Below are positions 1 to 7,690 of a DNA stretch of 64,000 nt, piece by piece. Numbering within the stretch: position 1 is the first letter of the stretch; every line of letters begins with the position of its first letter. The notes beneath the pieces are model-generated. The model was not told where the DNA came from. It saw only the letters and a list, made by a program, of their open reading frames with translations, and searched no databases. Made by a program: the position numbers and the translations under genes. Source of the stretch: Clostridia bacterium (GTDB taxonomy: Bacteria > Bacillota > Clostridia > Christensenellales > Aristaeellaceae); contig JAFXJP010000008.1 in the NCBI GenBank assembly GCA_017532155.1, forward strand, positions 1 through 64,000, in the 5' to 3' direction.

Positions 1-468
1 GAGGGTCAGCCCCACAACACCATCACCCCCATTGCCCGCCGCAGAGGGGAAGATTTTGAGCTGGATCTGGTGCTGCGGTGTAACATCACCACCCAGGAGC
101 ATCCCATGGGCGTGTACCATCCCCACGCGGAAAAACATCACATCAAAAAGGAAAACATCGGCCTCATCGAGGTCATGGGCCTTGCGGTGCTGCCCAGCCG
201 TCTGAAGCAGGAACTGACCGACCTGGCGGAAGCCGCCTGGAAGGGCCTGGACGTTTCCGGGGACGAAACCCTGGGAAAACACGCGCCCTGGCTGGAAGCG
301 CTGAAGCAGACCTATACCTTCACCCAGGAAAACGCCATGAATATTATCCTGCAGGAAACCGGCAAGGTGTTCGCCGCTGTTCTGGAGGACGCTGGCGTTT
401 ACAAGAACACCTCGGAAGGCAAACAGGCTTTCCGGCGCTTTGTGGATCATGTGAACCGGAAGGCTTAA
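1..468 (+). CDS. galT: Galactose-1-phosphate uridylyltransferase, class II (3' part)
   Basis: The reading frame is open from the first base, so the gene begins upstream of the window; the last 155 codons are present. The visible part starts with the EGQPHNTITPIAR stretch followed by MGVYHPHAEKHHIKKENIG, which I recognise as the class II (Bacillus/Lactobacillus type) UDP-glucose:hexose-1-phosphate uridylyltransferase. In the Leloir pathway this cytosolic enzyme exchanges galactose-1-phosphate and UDP-glucose. The C-terminal end looks complete and is followed by an intrinsic terminator. The upstream partner genes (galK, galE) cannot be seen. The family assignment is confident from the conserved block alone. 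Confidence 0.9.
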   Translation, partial: EGQPHNTITPIARRRGEDFELDLVLRCNITTQEHPMGVYHPHAEKHHIKKENIGLIEVMGLAVLPSRLKQELTDLAEAAWKGLDVSGDETLGKHAPWLEALKQTYTFTQENAMNIILQETGKVFAAVLEDAGVYKNTSEGKQAFRRFVDHVNRKA

Positions 469-520
469 CCGATTCCCCGCAAAGCATCCCTCTGCGTGTA
501 AGACCTCCACATCCTGAAAA

Positions 521-556
521 AGCAGGGACTGTAAAAAACAGCCCCTGCTTTTTTTA
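521..556 (+). terminator. Rho-independent terminator after galT
   Basis: AGCAGGGACTGT and ACAGCCCCTGCT form a 12-bp arm with one A/C mismatch around a short A-rich loop, followed directly by a run of seven T. It lies 53 bases after the galT stop. Confidence 0.85.
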
Positions 557-597
557 TCAATGATTTTTGAGTCGCAATCTGTTCGACATACTGGACT

Positions 598-1251
598 TTA
601 TTTAACTTCCAAGCCAATGATAGCACGATACATCAGAACAAGTCCTGCACTGAGCAAAGCACCGCCGATAATATCGGTAAACCAATGTACACCCGAAACA
701 AGTCTGCCGATCACCATGAAAGCAATAAAAGCGATCATTGCTGAAGCAACAAATCGTTTGAGAACATTGTTTTTGATCCGAGCATTCAATTGGATGATAG
801 CAGTCGGCATCACACACATTACGAGCATTGTTGTTGAGGATGGATAAGAGGCTTCCAAAATCCCACCAATCAACACAGGTCTGTAATTTACAACAAGCAT
901 GTCAAATAGCACATATACCACCATCACAACGATATAGAAGCCGCCAAGAATAAGGATATTGTAATCCACTTTCAGCAGGTGCTTTCTCTTAATCCATTGA
1001 ATCAGTCCGAGCAACGCAAACCCAATTACAAAAATGAGTGGCACCAACCCCAACCAATCTGTGATAGTATACAGGAGCATATGCACACCTGTAAGGTTAT
1101 GAACGAACCGGTTAATCGTTGCAAATCCAACGGATGATTCTTGTGGTCCGATTGCTTGCACGTCAATAAATTGAATTGCTGCCGTCCATAGCAAAAATGC
1201 AAAAAGCATGCATGCCGCAATGCAAAAGTTTCTATGGTCTTCTTTTTTCAT
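598..1251 (-). CDS. PAP2-family membrane phosphatase
   Basis: Integral membrane protein of 217 aa with about six hydrophobic segments. The PAP2/acid-phosphatase signature is recognisable: NYRP (motif 1 end), YPSSTT where the family usually has PSGH, and GRLVSGVHWFTD (motif 3, with the nucleophile-type His and its Asp). PAP2 membrane enzymes hydrolyse lipid phosphates or pyrophosphates such as phosphatidate or undecaprenyl-PP; the substrate here is unknown. The start at 1251 is chosen because AAGGCAGG sits 7-8 bases upstream; an in-frame start at 1293 has no such site. Base composition is visibly more AT-rich than in most of the window, as in the neighbouring XRE gene, which suggests acquisition. 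Loss of the motif-2 His could alter or abolish activity. Confidence 0.75.
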   Translation of the reverse strand: MKKEDHRNFCIAACMLFAFLLWTAAIQFIDVQAIGPQESSVGFATINRFVHNLTGVHMLLYTITDWLGLVPLIFVIGFALLGLIQWIKRKHLLKVDYNILILGGFYIVVMVVYVLFDMLVVNYRPVLIGGILEASYPSSTTMLVMCVMPTAIIQLNARIKNNVLKRFVASAMIAFIAFMVIGRLVSGVHWFTDIIGGALLSAGLVLMYRAIIGLEVK

Positions 1252-1356
1252 TTGTTCAACCTGCCTTTTTGTATTTGGCTCTCGCCGAAACACATTTTAA
1301 GAGAAGGCAGAAACAACCGCAAGAAACGGGGCATCACAACGATGATACGCTTCGTA

Positions 1357-1962
1357 TCATTGCCATTTCATGAGCATTAGCACCTTTATTAACAAGAATG
1401 CGAACAGAAATACTGCCGCATACGGTTGCGAACTAATGATAAAAAGAAGTGCACCAACTGCATTTAACACTAACGATATTTTACTTTTATTCTTCACCCA
1501 AAATGCGTGACAGCAATTTTGCAGAGCAAGGGTTAAAATTCCAGATACGATCATTCCAATGACAACAACAAAATATGCTGTCCTCAAATATGGCGCGATT
1601 TCGGTAAGGGATAAAAGAGACACTTCCTGTATCATCGCATCTGCTTTCTGCCCAAAAAACGGCAGAAAGAAAAACATCGCAATACTACAATCGAGCAATC
1701 CAAATACCAAGTCGCAAAAATGCTTTTTCTTTTGTTTGGTATCTTCTTCTGCTATGGTCAGTAATTCATCACCCGACAGCAGCTCGTCAATTGTTACCCC
1801 AAAAAACTTTGATATTGCTTTCAAAGAATCTATATTTGGATATCCTCTGCCCGACTCCCATTTTGAAATAGCAGTTCGTGACACAAAAAGAAGCTCCGCA
1901 AGTTCTTCTTGAGTAAGTCCTTTCTGCTTTCGGAGTTCCTGTAATTTTTCGTTGAATTCCAT
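1357..1962 (-). CDS. XRE-family transcriptional regulator with C-terminal membrane domain
   Basis: 201 aa. Residues 5-60 form a typical HTH_3/XRE domain (LRKQKGLTQEELAELLFVSR, then TAISKWESGRGYPN and IDELLSG). After a short linker the C-terminal half holds four hydrophobic segments (about 85-105, 120-145, 160-180, 182-198), so the regulator is probably membrane-anchored. This architecture is common in Firmicutes regulators that sense envelope or antimicrobial stress, but the ligand is unknown. It is followed in the same direction by the PAP2 gene 105 bases on, so the two may be co-transcribed. Both are AT-rich relative to the window. Confidence 0.8.
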   Translation of the reverse strand: MEFNEKLQELRKQKGLTQEELAELLFVSRTAISKWESGRGYPNIDSLKAISKFFGVTIDELLSGDELLTIAEEDTKQKKKHFCDLVFGLLDCSIAMFFFLPFFGQKADAMIQEVSLLSLTEIAPYLRTAYFVVVIGMIVSGILTLALQNCCHAFWVKNKSKISLVLNAVGALLFIISSQPYAAVFLFAFLLIKVLMLMKWQ

Positions 1963-2013
1963 AATACTTGCTCTTTCTGAACATAACCGACATGCGGTAA
2001 ATTCAAATTTATT

Positions 2014-2060
2014 GCATTCATTCTATCACAGCAGTACAAATAGGCGCAAGCCAGCTAAGG
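2014..2060 (-). promoter_or_regulatory. Candidate promoter of the XRE gene
   Basis: On the minus strand an extended -10 (TGTGATAGAAT, i.e. TGn followed by TAGAAT) lies about 60 bases upstream of the XRE start. A weak -35 candidate, TTGCGC, is about 18 bases before the -10. A hairpin GCAAGCC-AGCTA-GGCTTGC lies just upstream. Confidence 0.45.
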
Positions 2061-2167
2061 CTTGCTCTTACTTTATTTGCATAGTAGCAAGTGAAGGATA
2101 ACTCCTTCCTTTCCATCACACTCGCTGCGGAGCGCTTTTTGTTTCTCTGTCTGCATCAGCAGTTTCC

Positions 2168-2992
2168 TCAGAAAACCGCCTTGGTGCTGTCCTGTTTGGG
2201 CGACGTGCCAAAATGCTTGCGGTATGAACGATAGAAAGTGGAATAGTCCTTAAAGCCGCACATGGCATAAACTCTTGTCGGCTTTATTCCGGCAATAAGC
2301 AGTTGCTTTGCCTTGAGCAGTCGCTTGATCGTAATATAGCTCCAGAATGTCGTTCCTGCCGTTTTCTGAAAAAGTGCGAACAGAAAAGATCGACTGATAA
2401 AAAACTCCGCCGCAACCATGTCAGCCGACAAATCGCTGGAGAGGTTTGAATTGATATATTCAAATATGCGCTGGGAGAGATTATCCCCCGTTTCTTGTTT
2501 TTCCGAGCGGTGCGCATATGCATCATTTACCTCATTGAGCAACGGCAGCAGATTGGTCAGAATGCGCAGCCGGCGGTCATGAGCGTTGTCTGCAAAAATA
2601 TTCGTCAGGCAACTTTTCCAATAGCGGCTGGAAAAATCACTGGAATGGAGAATGTTGTTTTTTCCAAGGCCATGCGTTGTGAACGGTCTGAGCAATTGTC
2701 CCGTCGGATCAATTTTCTCAAGAAAATCAGGCGTAAACAAAAGCGCGATGCGCTCATAGGGTACATCCGGATCCACAGAAATGCGATGAGATTCGGCAAT
2801 GTTGAACAGCATAATATCATCGCGTTCAAGCGGATAAGGCGTACCTTCCACCCAGAAGGTAGCGCTTCCGCCTAAAAAGCAAAACAATTCGTATTGTTCA
2901 TGCGCGTGCATATTAAAGCTGGAGGGATTGGGCTTTTGATCCAGCGAGTAATGCACATAAAAATCATCATAAGTGTAAGAGGAGATTTTCAT
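2168..2992 (-). CDS. AraC-family transcriptional regulator with N-terminal cupin
   Basis: 274 aa. Residues about 20-130 read as an AraC-type cupin ligand-binding domain (HAHEQYELFCFLGG, DDIMLFNIAESHRI). Residues about 170-270 hold two helix-turn-helix units (SADMVAAEFFISRSFLF and TRVYAMCGFKDYSTFYRSYRKHFGTSP). Such regulators normally bind a sugar and activate an adjacent carbohydrate operon. It is divergent from the SGNH hydrolase / Gfo-Idh / nagA genes at 3219-7489, so control of that operon is the natural inference. Its own promoter on the minus strand is TTGTAA-N17-TATACT, with the -35 inside a motif repeated near the divergent promoter. The effector is unknown. Confidence 0.88.
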   Translation of the reverse strand: MKISSYTYDDFYVHYSLDQKPNPSSFNMHAHEQYELFCFLGGSATFWVEGTPYPLERDDIMLFNIAESHRISVDPDVPYERIALLFTPDFLEKIDPTGQLLRPFTTHGLGKNNILHSSDFSSRYWKSCLTNIFADNAHDRRLRILTNLLPLLNEVNDAYAHRSEKQETGDNLSQRIFEYINSNLSSDLSADMVAAEFFISRSFLFALFQKTAGTTFWSYITIKRLLKAKQLLIAGIKPTRVYAMCGFKDYSTFYRSYRKHFGTSPKQDSTKAVF

Positions 2993-3024
2993 ATTTCCCT
3001 ATTCCCTTTCTCCCTTTTGAATTA

Positions 3025-3053
3025 AGTATAGCATTTTCGCAAACGATTTACAA
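3025..3053 (-). promoter_or_regulatory. Promoter of the AraC gene
   Basis: TTGTAA (3048-3053) and TATACT (3025-3030) on the minus strand are separated by 17 bases. The -35 hexamer is inside the motif CAAACGATTTACA at 3040-3052, so a protein bound there would block this promoter. Confidence 0.6.
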
Positions 3054-3075
3054 TGTTTTTCAATATTATTTGCAA

Positions 3076-3104
3076 TTGTATTGTCAGGAGATGGGAATTA
3101 TAAT
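3076..3104 (+). promoter_or_regulatory. Promoter of the SGNH / Gfo-Idh / nagA operon
   Basis: TTGTAT-N17-TATAAT on the plus strand, about 115 bases before the first start codon. Transcription would begin near 3111, upstream of a second copy of the CAA(A/T)CG(A/T)TTTACA motif at 3138-3149. Confidence 0.6.
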
Positions 3105-3218
3105 ATTTTTATTAGAGATGATTTGGTATCATCCAGTCAATCGTTTACACAGAAAACAGATCGCAGCGCATCTGCACAGCCAGAATATATCTCTTGCCCA
3201 AAGGAGGGCTAATACCCC

Positions 3219-4229
3219 ATGAAAGGATCTCAGCTCACGCCTCTGTTTCATCATTGCCTGCAGGTCATCGAAACCTCCGAAGGAATGATTCCTCGCCGTC
3301 TGACAGATAAACAGTTGGCCTTTTACGAAAAAATCCCCTACGGCAGCCACATGCTTGGCAAGGCCAAATGCAGCGCGGGCATTACTGTGGAATGCACAAC
3401 GGACGCGCCTGCGCTGGACATCTGCTGGATGATTGATGCCGGATATCCCGACGCCATGCAAAACCGCAAAACTACGCTTGACTTGTATGTAAACGGCACG
3501 CTCATTTTCCAGCATCCCGTCATCTGCCCTCACCGCGAATGGCAGCAAACGCACATTCCCTTACCCGCAGGCGAAAAGCGTCTGTGTCTGGTGCTGCCAC
3601 AAACCTATGAATTCATTCTGAAAGAACTGTCCGTACCGGAAGGCAGCAATCTTTCACCCATCCCCCGTCGAAAAAGAAACCTGTTATTCCTATGCGATTC
3701 CCTGGGGCAGGGCATTGGCGCATCCTGCGCTTCTACAGGCTACACCATGCAAGCTATGCTGCGTTTGCAAGATTTTGAAGTGCTCAATCAATGCGTTGGC
3801 GGACTACGCTATGATACGCCCAGCGTAGATCCCAATGTACCAACGCCCGAACTGATTGTCGTACAGATTGGCACCAACGATTGGCAGCGTCGCCCGGACA
3901 GAGCCGATTTTGACAAGGCCATGACATCCTATCTTAAACATCTATCTGTCTGCTTCCCCGCTGTGCCAGTGATATTGCTTTCTCCCATGAAACGCTGCGA
4001 CGGCACAGCAGAGCGCCCTGAAATGTATCGGGAAGACGAGCTGTTTGATATGATGCGTGCACATTGCAGCGCCTACCCCAACATTACATGCTTCAACGGT
4101 TTTAGCCTCATGCCCTGTACCGGCGCTTTCTTTGCCGATGGCGTACATCCCAACGATGCCGGACATCTGTGGCTGGCTTCCAGTGTTACCGCGCTGATCA
4201 ACCAACACCTGAAATCTGACGACTGTTAA
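3219..4229 (+). CDS. SGNH/GDSL-type esterase with N-terminal beta domain
   Basis: 336 aa, no signal peptide seen, so probably cytosolic. Residues about 1-145 resemble the beta-sandwich often found in front of SGNH hydrolases. The catalytic domain shows block I as LFLCDSLGQG (the Ser is kept, but the usual Gly of GDSL is Cys), block III as VQIGTNDW (Gly and Asn oxyanion residues) and block V as DGVHPND (Asp and His of the triad). Such enzymes remove acyl groups, frequently acetyl groups from sugars. It is first in an operon with two sugar oxidoreductases and nagA, which favours a role as carbohydrate esterase; the substrate is inference. The ribosome binding site AAGGAGGG is 10 bases before the ATG. 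Confidence 0.8.
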   Translation: MKGSQLTPLFHHCLQVIETSEGMIPRRLTDKQLAFYEKIPYGSHMLGKAKCSAGITVECTTDAPALDICWMIDAGYPDAMQNRKTTLDLYVNGTLIFQHPVICPHREWQQTHIPLPAGEKRLCLVLPQTYEFILKELSVPEGSNLSPIPRRKRNLLFLCDSLGQGIGASCASTGYTMQAMLRLQDFEVLNQCVGGLRYDTPSVDPNVPTPELIVVQIGTNDWQRRPDRADFDKAMTSYLKHLSVCFPAVPVILLSPMKRCDGTAERPEMYREDELFDMMRAHCSAYPNITCFNGFSLMPCTGAFFADGVHPNDAGHLWLASSVTALINQHLKSDDC

Positions 4230-4247
4230 ATGAAAAAGGGGAAGCAC

Positions 4248-5321
4248 ATGAAAAAACTGAAGGTAGCCATCATTGGTCAGGGACGCAGCGGACGCAATAT
4301 TCACGGCGCGTATTTCAAACGTCCGGACAATGATCTATATGATGTGGCGCTGGTCATCGAAACATCTGCCGCTCGTCGCGAACGCGCACTGAAAGAATAT
4401 CCCGGCTGTGAAGTCTGCGCGGATTATACTGCGCTTTTTGCGCGCAAGGACATCGACTTGGTCGTGAACGCCGCATATTCCCACCGGCATTATGATATTA
4501 CACGCGATCTGCTGCTGCACGGCATGAACGTACTGGTAGAAAAGCCTTTCGCCCGCAATTATTATGAATGCACAGACCTGATGCGCATCGCCAGGGAACA
4601 AGGCGTGGTACTCGCCGTTTTCCAGCAATCCTTCCTTGCCCCCTATTACACGGGCACCAAAGAATTCTTAAAAACAGGCAAAATCGGCGATATTATACAG
4701 GTGAATATCCGTTTCAGCGGCTTTGCCCGCCGCTGGGATTGGCAGACGCTCCAGTGCAAGCTGGGCGGCAGCGTATATAACACCGGCCCGCACCCTATCG
4801 GATTAGGTCTGGATCTTCTGGATTTTGATGAAAATGCCTGCGTAGCCTGCTCCAGGCTTGCCCGCGCCTTCACCAGCGGCGATGGCGAAGATTGCGCCAA
4901 GATCATTCTTACGGCGCCGGGAAAAGCGATTGTTGACATTGAAATCAATTCCAACGACGCTTTCGGCGAAGGCTATACGCTGAAAGTTTTCGGCACCCGC
5001 GGAACCTACCAATGCAACATGAATACTTACAAAGCCAAGTATATCCTTCCGGGCGAAAATCCCGCTCACGCTCCTGTCAAAGAATTCTTGCAGGATCAGG
5101 ATGGCCTGCCTGTCTATTGCTCCGAAAACCTTGTCGTTCACGAGGAGGAAGCAGCCTTTGACGGTGAAGTTTTCAAGGCCGGCACCCAGTATTTCTATCA
5201 GATGCTGTATGAAACATTGGCGCACGGCGCACCGCTTGCCATCACGCCCGAGCATGCCGCGCAGATCATCCGCGTGATTGAAACAGTTCACGCACAAAAT
5301 CCGCTGCCGACTATATATTGA
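4248..5321 (+). CDS. Gfo/Idh/MocA-family NAD(P)-dependent oxidoreductase (1)
   Basis: 357 aa from the ATG at 4248, which has AAAGGGG 7 bases upstream; an earlier in-frame ATG at 4230 abuts the previous stop codon and lacks a site. The N-terminal Rossmann fold is clear (VAIIGQGRSGR), and the EKP motif (NVLVEKPFARN) typical of the family lies near residue 95. The C-terminal part is the alpha/beta substrate domain. Family members oxidise or isomerise sugars, inositols or amino sugars using NAD(P). Its place between the SGNH hydrolase, a second Gfo/Idh protein and nagA suggests conversion of a modified sugar to one the N-acetylglucosamine route can use. The exact reaction cannot be read from sequence. 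Confidence 0.88.
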   Translation: MKKLKVAIIGQGRSGRNIHGAYFKRPDNDLYDVALVIETSAARRERALKEYPGCEVCADYTALFARKDIDLVVNAAYSHRHYDITRDLLLHGMNVLVEKPFARNYYECTDLMRIAREQGVVLAVFQQSFLAPYYTGTKEFLKTGKIGDIIQVNIRFSGFARRWDWQTLQCKLGGSVYNTGPHPIGLGLDLLDFDENACVACSRLARAFTSGDGEDCAKIILTAPGKAIVDIEINSNDAFGEGYTLKVFGTRGTYQCNMNTYKAKYILPGENPAHAPVKEFLQDQDGLPVYCSENLVVHEEEAAFDGEVFKAGTQYFYQMLYETLAHGAPLAITPEHAAQIIRVIETVHAQNPLPTIY

Positions 5322-5351
5322 TTATCAGCGCGTGCAGGAAGGAAATAAACG

Positions 5352-6344
5352 ATGAATATTCTATTCTATGGTTTTCGTCACAGCCACCTGCTCAGCTACT
5401 ACAAAAAAGCAGTCATGCATCCCGCCATTCATATTCTGGCGGCCGTGGAAGAAGATGCAGCTGCACGTGCCCAAGCCAGTGAACAGCTGGGCGTCGCCTT
5501 CAGCGATCAATCCTATGAAGCATGGTTGAATGACCCGACAGTAGAAACCGTGGCCATCGGCACGGCTTACGGCGATCGCGGTCGTGCGGTTATACAGGCG
5601 CTGTCACATGGAAAACACGTACTGTGCGACAAGCCCATCTGCACATCGCTGGAGGAGCTTGAAGCCATCCGCATGCTGGCTGCTGAAAAAGGCGCGACGG
5701 TCGGCTGCCTGCTTGACCTGAAATACATGCCTTGCATCCTGCCCGCAAAAAAGCTTCTGGACAGCAAATGTCTGGGGCCGATTCACAACATTTCCTTTAC
5801 AGCCCAGCATTGTTTGAATTACGGCAAGCGCCCCAGCTGGTATTTTGAAAAAGGCATGCACGGCGGCACTATCAACGATATCGCCATCCACGGCATTGAT
5901 ATTCTTCCGTATCTGACCGGGCATCGCCTGGCCGTACTTGACGCTGCCCGCACCTGGAACGCCTATGCCACAGAGCATCCGCATTTTGATGACTGCGCCA
6001 TCTTTATGGGGCGTACAAACAAAGGCGCAGGCGTACTGGCCGACGTTTCCTATGCCGCGCCTCAGCAAGGCACGCTGCCTACCTACTGGCGTTTTGAAAT
6101 CTGGTGCGAACGCGGGCTTGTTTCCCTGTGCGCAGCTGAACCAACAGTCACCGTATATGAAAAGGGTATGATAGACATTCGGATTTTACCCGGAGAGGAT
6201 CATGCTGTAACTATGCTGGATGAATTTCTGCAGGCAGTAAGCGCAGGCGGACAGGAAATGACAGAACGCGTGCTTTGCGCCACGCATACAGCGCTGCGTA
6301 TTCAGCAGGCTGCAAACCGTGCAACAGGAGGTATACTGTTATGA
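5352..6344 (+). CDS. Gfo/Idh/MocA-family oxidoreductase (2), atypical nucleotide loop
   Basis: 330 aa. The overall pattern is Gfo/Idh/MocA: N-terminal Rossmann region, GKHVLCDKPICTS where the usual EKP is DKP, and GMHGGTINDIAIHGIDILPYLTG in the substrate domain (Asp-x-x-x-His pattern). The first beta strand reads NILFYGFRHSHLLSYY, which lacks the classical GxGxxG dinucleotide loop, so cofactor binding may differ or be weak. It lies 30 bases after the first oxidoreductase and overlaps nagA by four bases (ATGA), which indicates translational coupling. It may form a functional pair with the first oxidoreductase. Function beyond sugar-like oxidoreductase is not assignable. Confidence 0.8.
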   Translation: MNILFYGFRHSHLLSYYKKAVMHPAIHILAAVEEDAAARAQASEQLGVAFSDQSYEAWLNDPTVETVAIGTAYGDRGRAVIQALSHGKHVLCDKPICTSLEELEAIRMLAAEKGATVGCLLDLKYMPCILPAKKLLDSKCLGPIHNISFTAQHCLNYGKRPSWYFEKGMHGGTINDIAIHGIDILPYLTGHRLAVLDAARTWNAYATEHPHFDDCAIFMGRTNKGAGVLADVSYAAPQQGTLPTYWRFEIWCERGLVSLCAAEPTVTVYEKGMIDIRILPGEDHAVTMLDEFLQAVSAGGQEMTERVLCATHTALRIQQAANRATGGILL

Positions 6345-7489
6345 TCACAAGAATCAAAAGTGATCGGATCTTCACTCCGGATGGTTGGTTTGCAGGATAT
6401 TTATATTTTGATGAAAACAAAATCCTGTGTGTCACCAAGGATGAATTAAATTATGATTGCGCATATGATTTTTCGGGGCTCTATGTCAGCCCAGGCTTTA
6501 TTGATATGCATGTACACGGCGGTGATGGCGAGGATTTTTGTTCTTCAGATGCAGCAGGCATTGCCCGCGCAGCAAACCTGCACCTGCGTCACGGCACAAC
6601 AACAATCATGCCCACAATTACTTCCGTAACCTATGACGCCATCTGCCGCTCTCTGGACGCCATGCGCGAAAGCCTTTCTTCTGGAGCCTTTCAGGCAAGA
6701 TTTGGCGGCGTACACCTGGAGGGGCCCTATTTTTCCCCTGAAATGTGCGGTGCGCAAAATCCCGAAAGCATAAAAGCGCCCGATTCCCAGGAATATACCA
6801 AACTGATTACACAATATGGAGATCTGATCCGCCGCTGGAGCTATGCACCCGAATACGATCGCGACGCACGTTTTGCCAGATACCTTACGTCACACGGCAT
6901 CATTCCTTCCATGGGACACTCTGCCGCCCTGTACGAAGACTGCCTGACTGCTTATGACGCAGGCTGCCGTCTGGTAACGCATTTATTTTCCTGTACTTCC
7001 ACCATTACACGCCGGGGCGGCTTCCGCCAGCTGGGCATCATCGAAGCTTCCTGGCTTTTGGATGATCTGGATGTAGAAATTATCGCAGACGGCAAACACC
7101 TTCCCAAAGACCTGATCCGCATGATCATTAAAATCAAAGGCTTCGACCGCGTCAGCCTTGTAACAGATGCTATCCGCGTAGCAGGCAGCACCCAAACGCA
7201 GGGAAATATCGGCGGTGTGCACTTCATTGTAGAGGATGGCGTTGCAAAGCTGCCTGACCGCAGCGCATTTGCCGGCAGCATTGCCACAGCCGACCGTTTA
7301 CTGTACGTATGCGTTAAAGAAGCCGGCTTCTCTGTGCAGGATGCGCTGCGCATGATTACAGCCAATCCCGCCCGTATTCTGGGCATAAATGCCGGAGCCA
7401 TAGCGTTCGGTTATCTGCCTGACATTGTGGTATTCGACGATGACATTTCCATAAAGGCTGTATTTGCGGGCGGCAAATCCGTTCTATAA
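6341..7489 (+). CDS. nagA: N-acetylglucosamine-6-phosphate deacetylase
   Basis: 382 aa, the usual family length. The amidohydrolase metal-site residues are all visible: H57-x-H59 (DMHVHGG), E127 in HLEGPYF, H193 in MGHSA, H214 in THLFS and the catalytic D276 in VTDAIR. The enzyme removes acetate from GlcNAc-6-phosphate in the cytosol, giving glucosamine-6-phosphate. The start at 6341 has AGGAGGT 8 bases upstream and overlaps the stop of the preceding oxidoreductase by four bases, so it is the last gene of the operon beginning at 3219. No nagB is seen nearby. GlcNAc-6-phosphate is also the product of MurQ, which is encoded convergently just downstream. Confidence 0.92.
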   Translation: MITRIKSDRIFTPDGWFAGYLYFDENKILCVTKDELNYDCAYDFSGLYVSPGFIDMHVHGGDGEDFCSSDAAGIARAANLHLRHGTTTIMPTITSVTYDAICRSLDAMRESLSSGAFQARFGGVHLEGPYFSPEMCGAQNPESIKAPDSQEYTKLITQYGDLIRRWSYAPEYDRDARFARYLTSHGIIPSMGHSAALYEDCLTAYDAGCRLVTHLFSCTSTITRRGGFRQLGIIEASWLLDDLDVEIIADGKHLPKDLIRMIIKIKGFDRVSLVTDAIRVAGSTQTQGNIGGVHFIVEDGVAKLPDRSAFAGSIATADRLLYVCVKEAGFSVQDALRMITANPARILGINAGAIAFGYLPDIVVFDDDISIKAVFAGGKSVL

Positions 7490-7509
7490 AAGCCGCTTTT
7501 GCTGTATAA

Positions 7510-7601
7510 ACAAAAAAGCAATCAGCTTCTTTCATTGACAGTTTTCTTCCATTTTTCCTGGAAGTGCTCAATGAATGATCAGCGTTGATTGCTTTTTTGT
7601 T
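7510..7601. terminator. Long bidirectional terminator hairpin between nagA and murQ
   Basis: A perfect 15-bp outer stem (ACAAAAAAGCAATCA with TGATTGCTTTTTTGT) encloses an 8-bp stem (TTCATTGA/TCAATGAA) and a 5-bp apical stem (CTTCC/GGAAG). A and T runs flank the outer arms, so it can stop transcripts from both converging genes. It is much longer than a usual terminator. Confidence 0.75.
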
Positions 7602-7690
7602 TTTATCTTTATTGTTTTTTAGCGTGTTTTCACCATGCTTCGGACAAGTTTTCTGCCTTTTTTGATACGACCAGATATCCCTTCGCAGTT

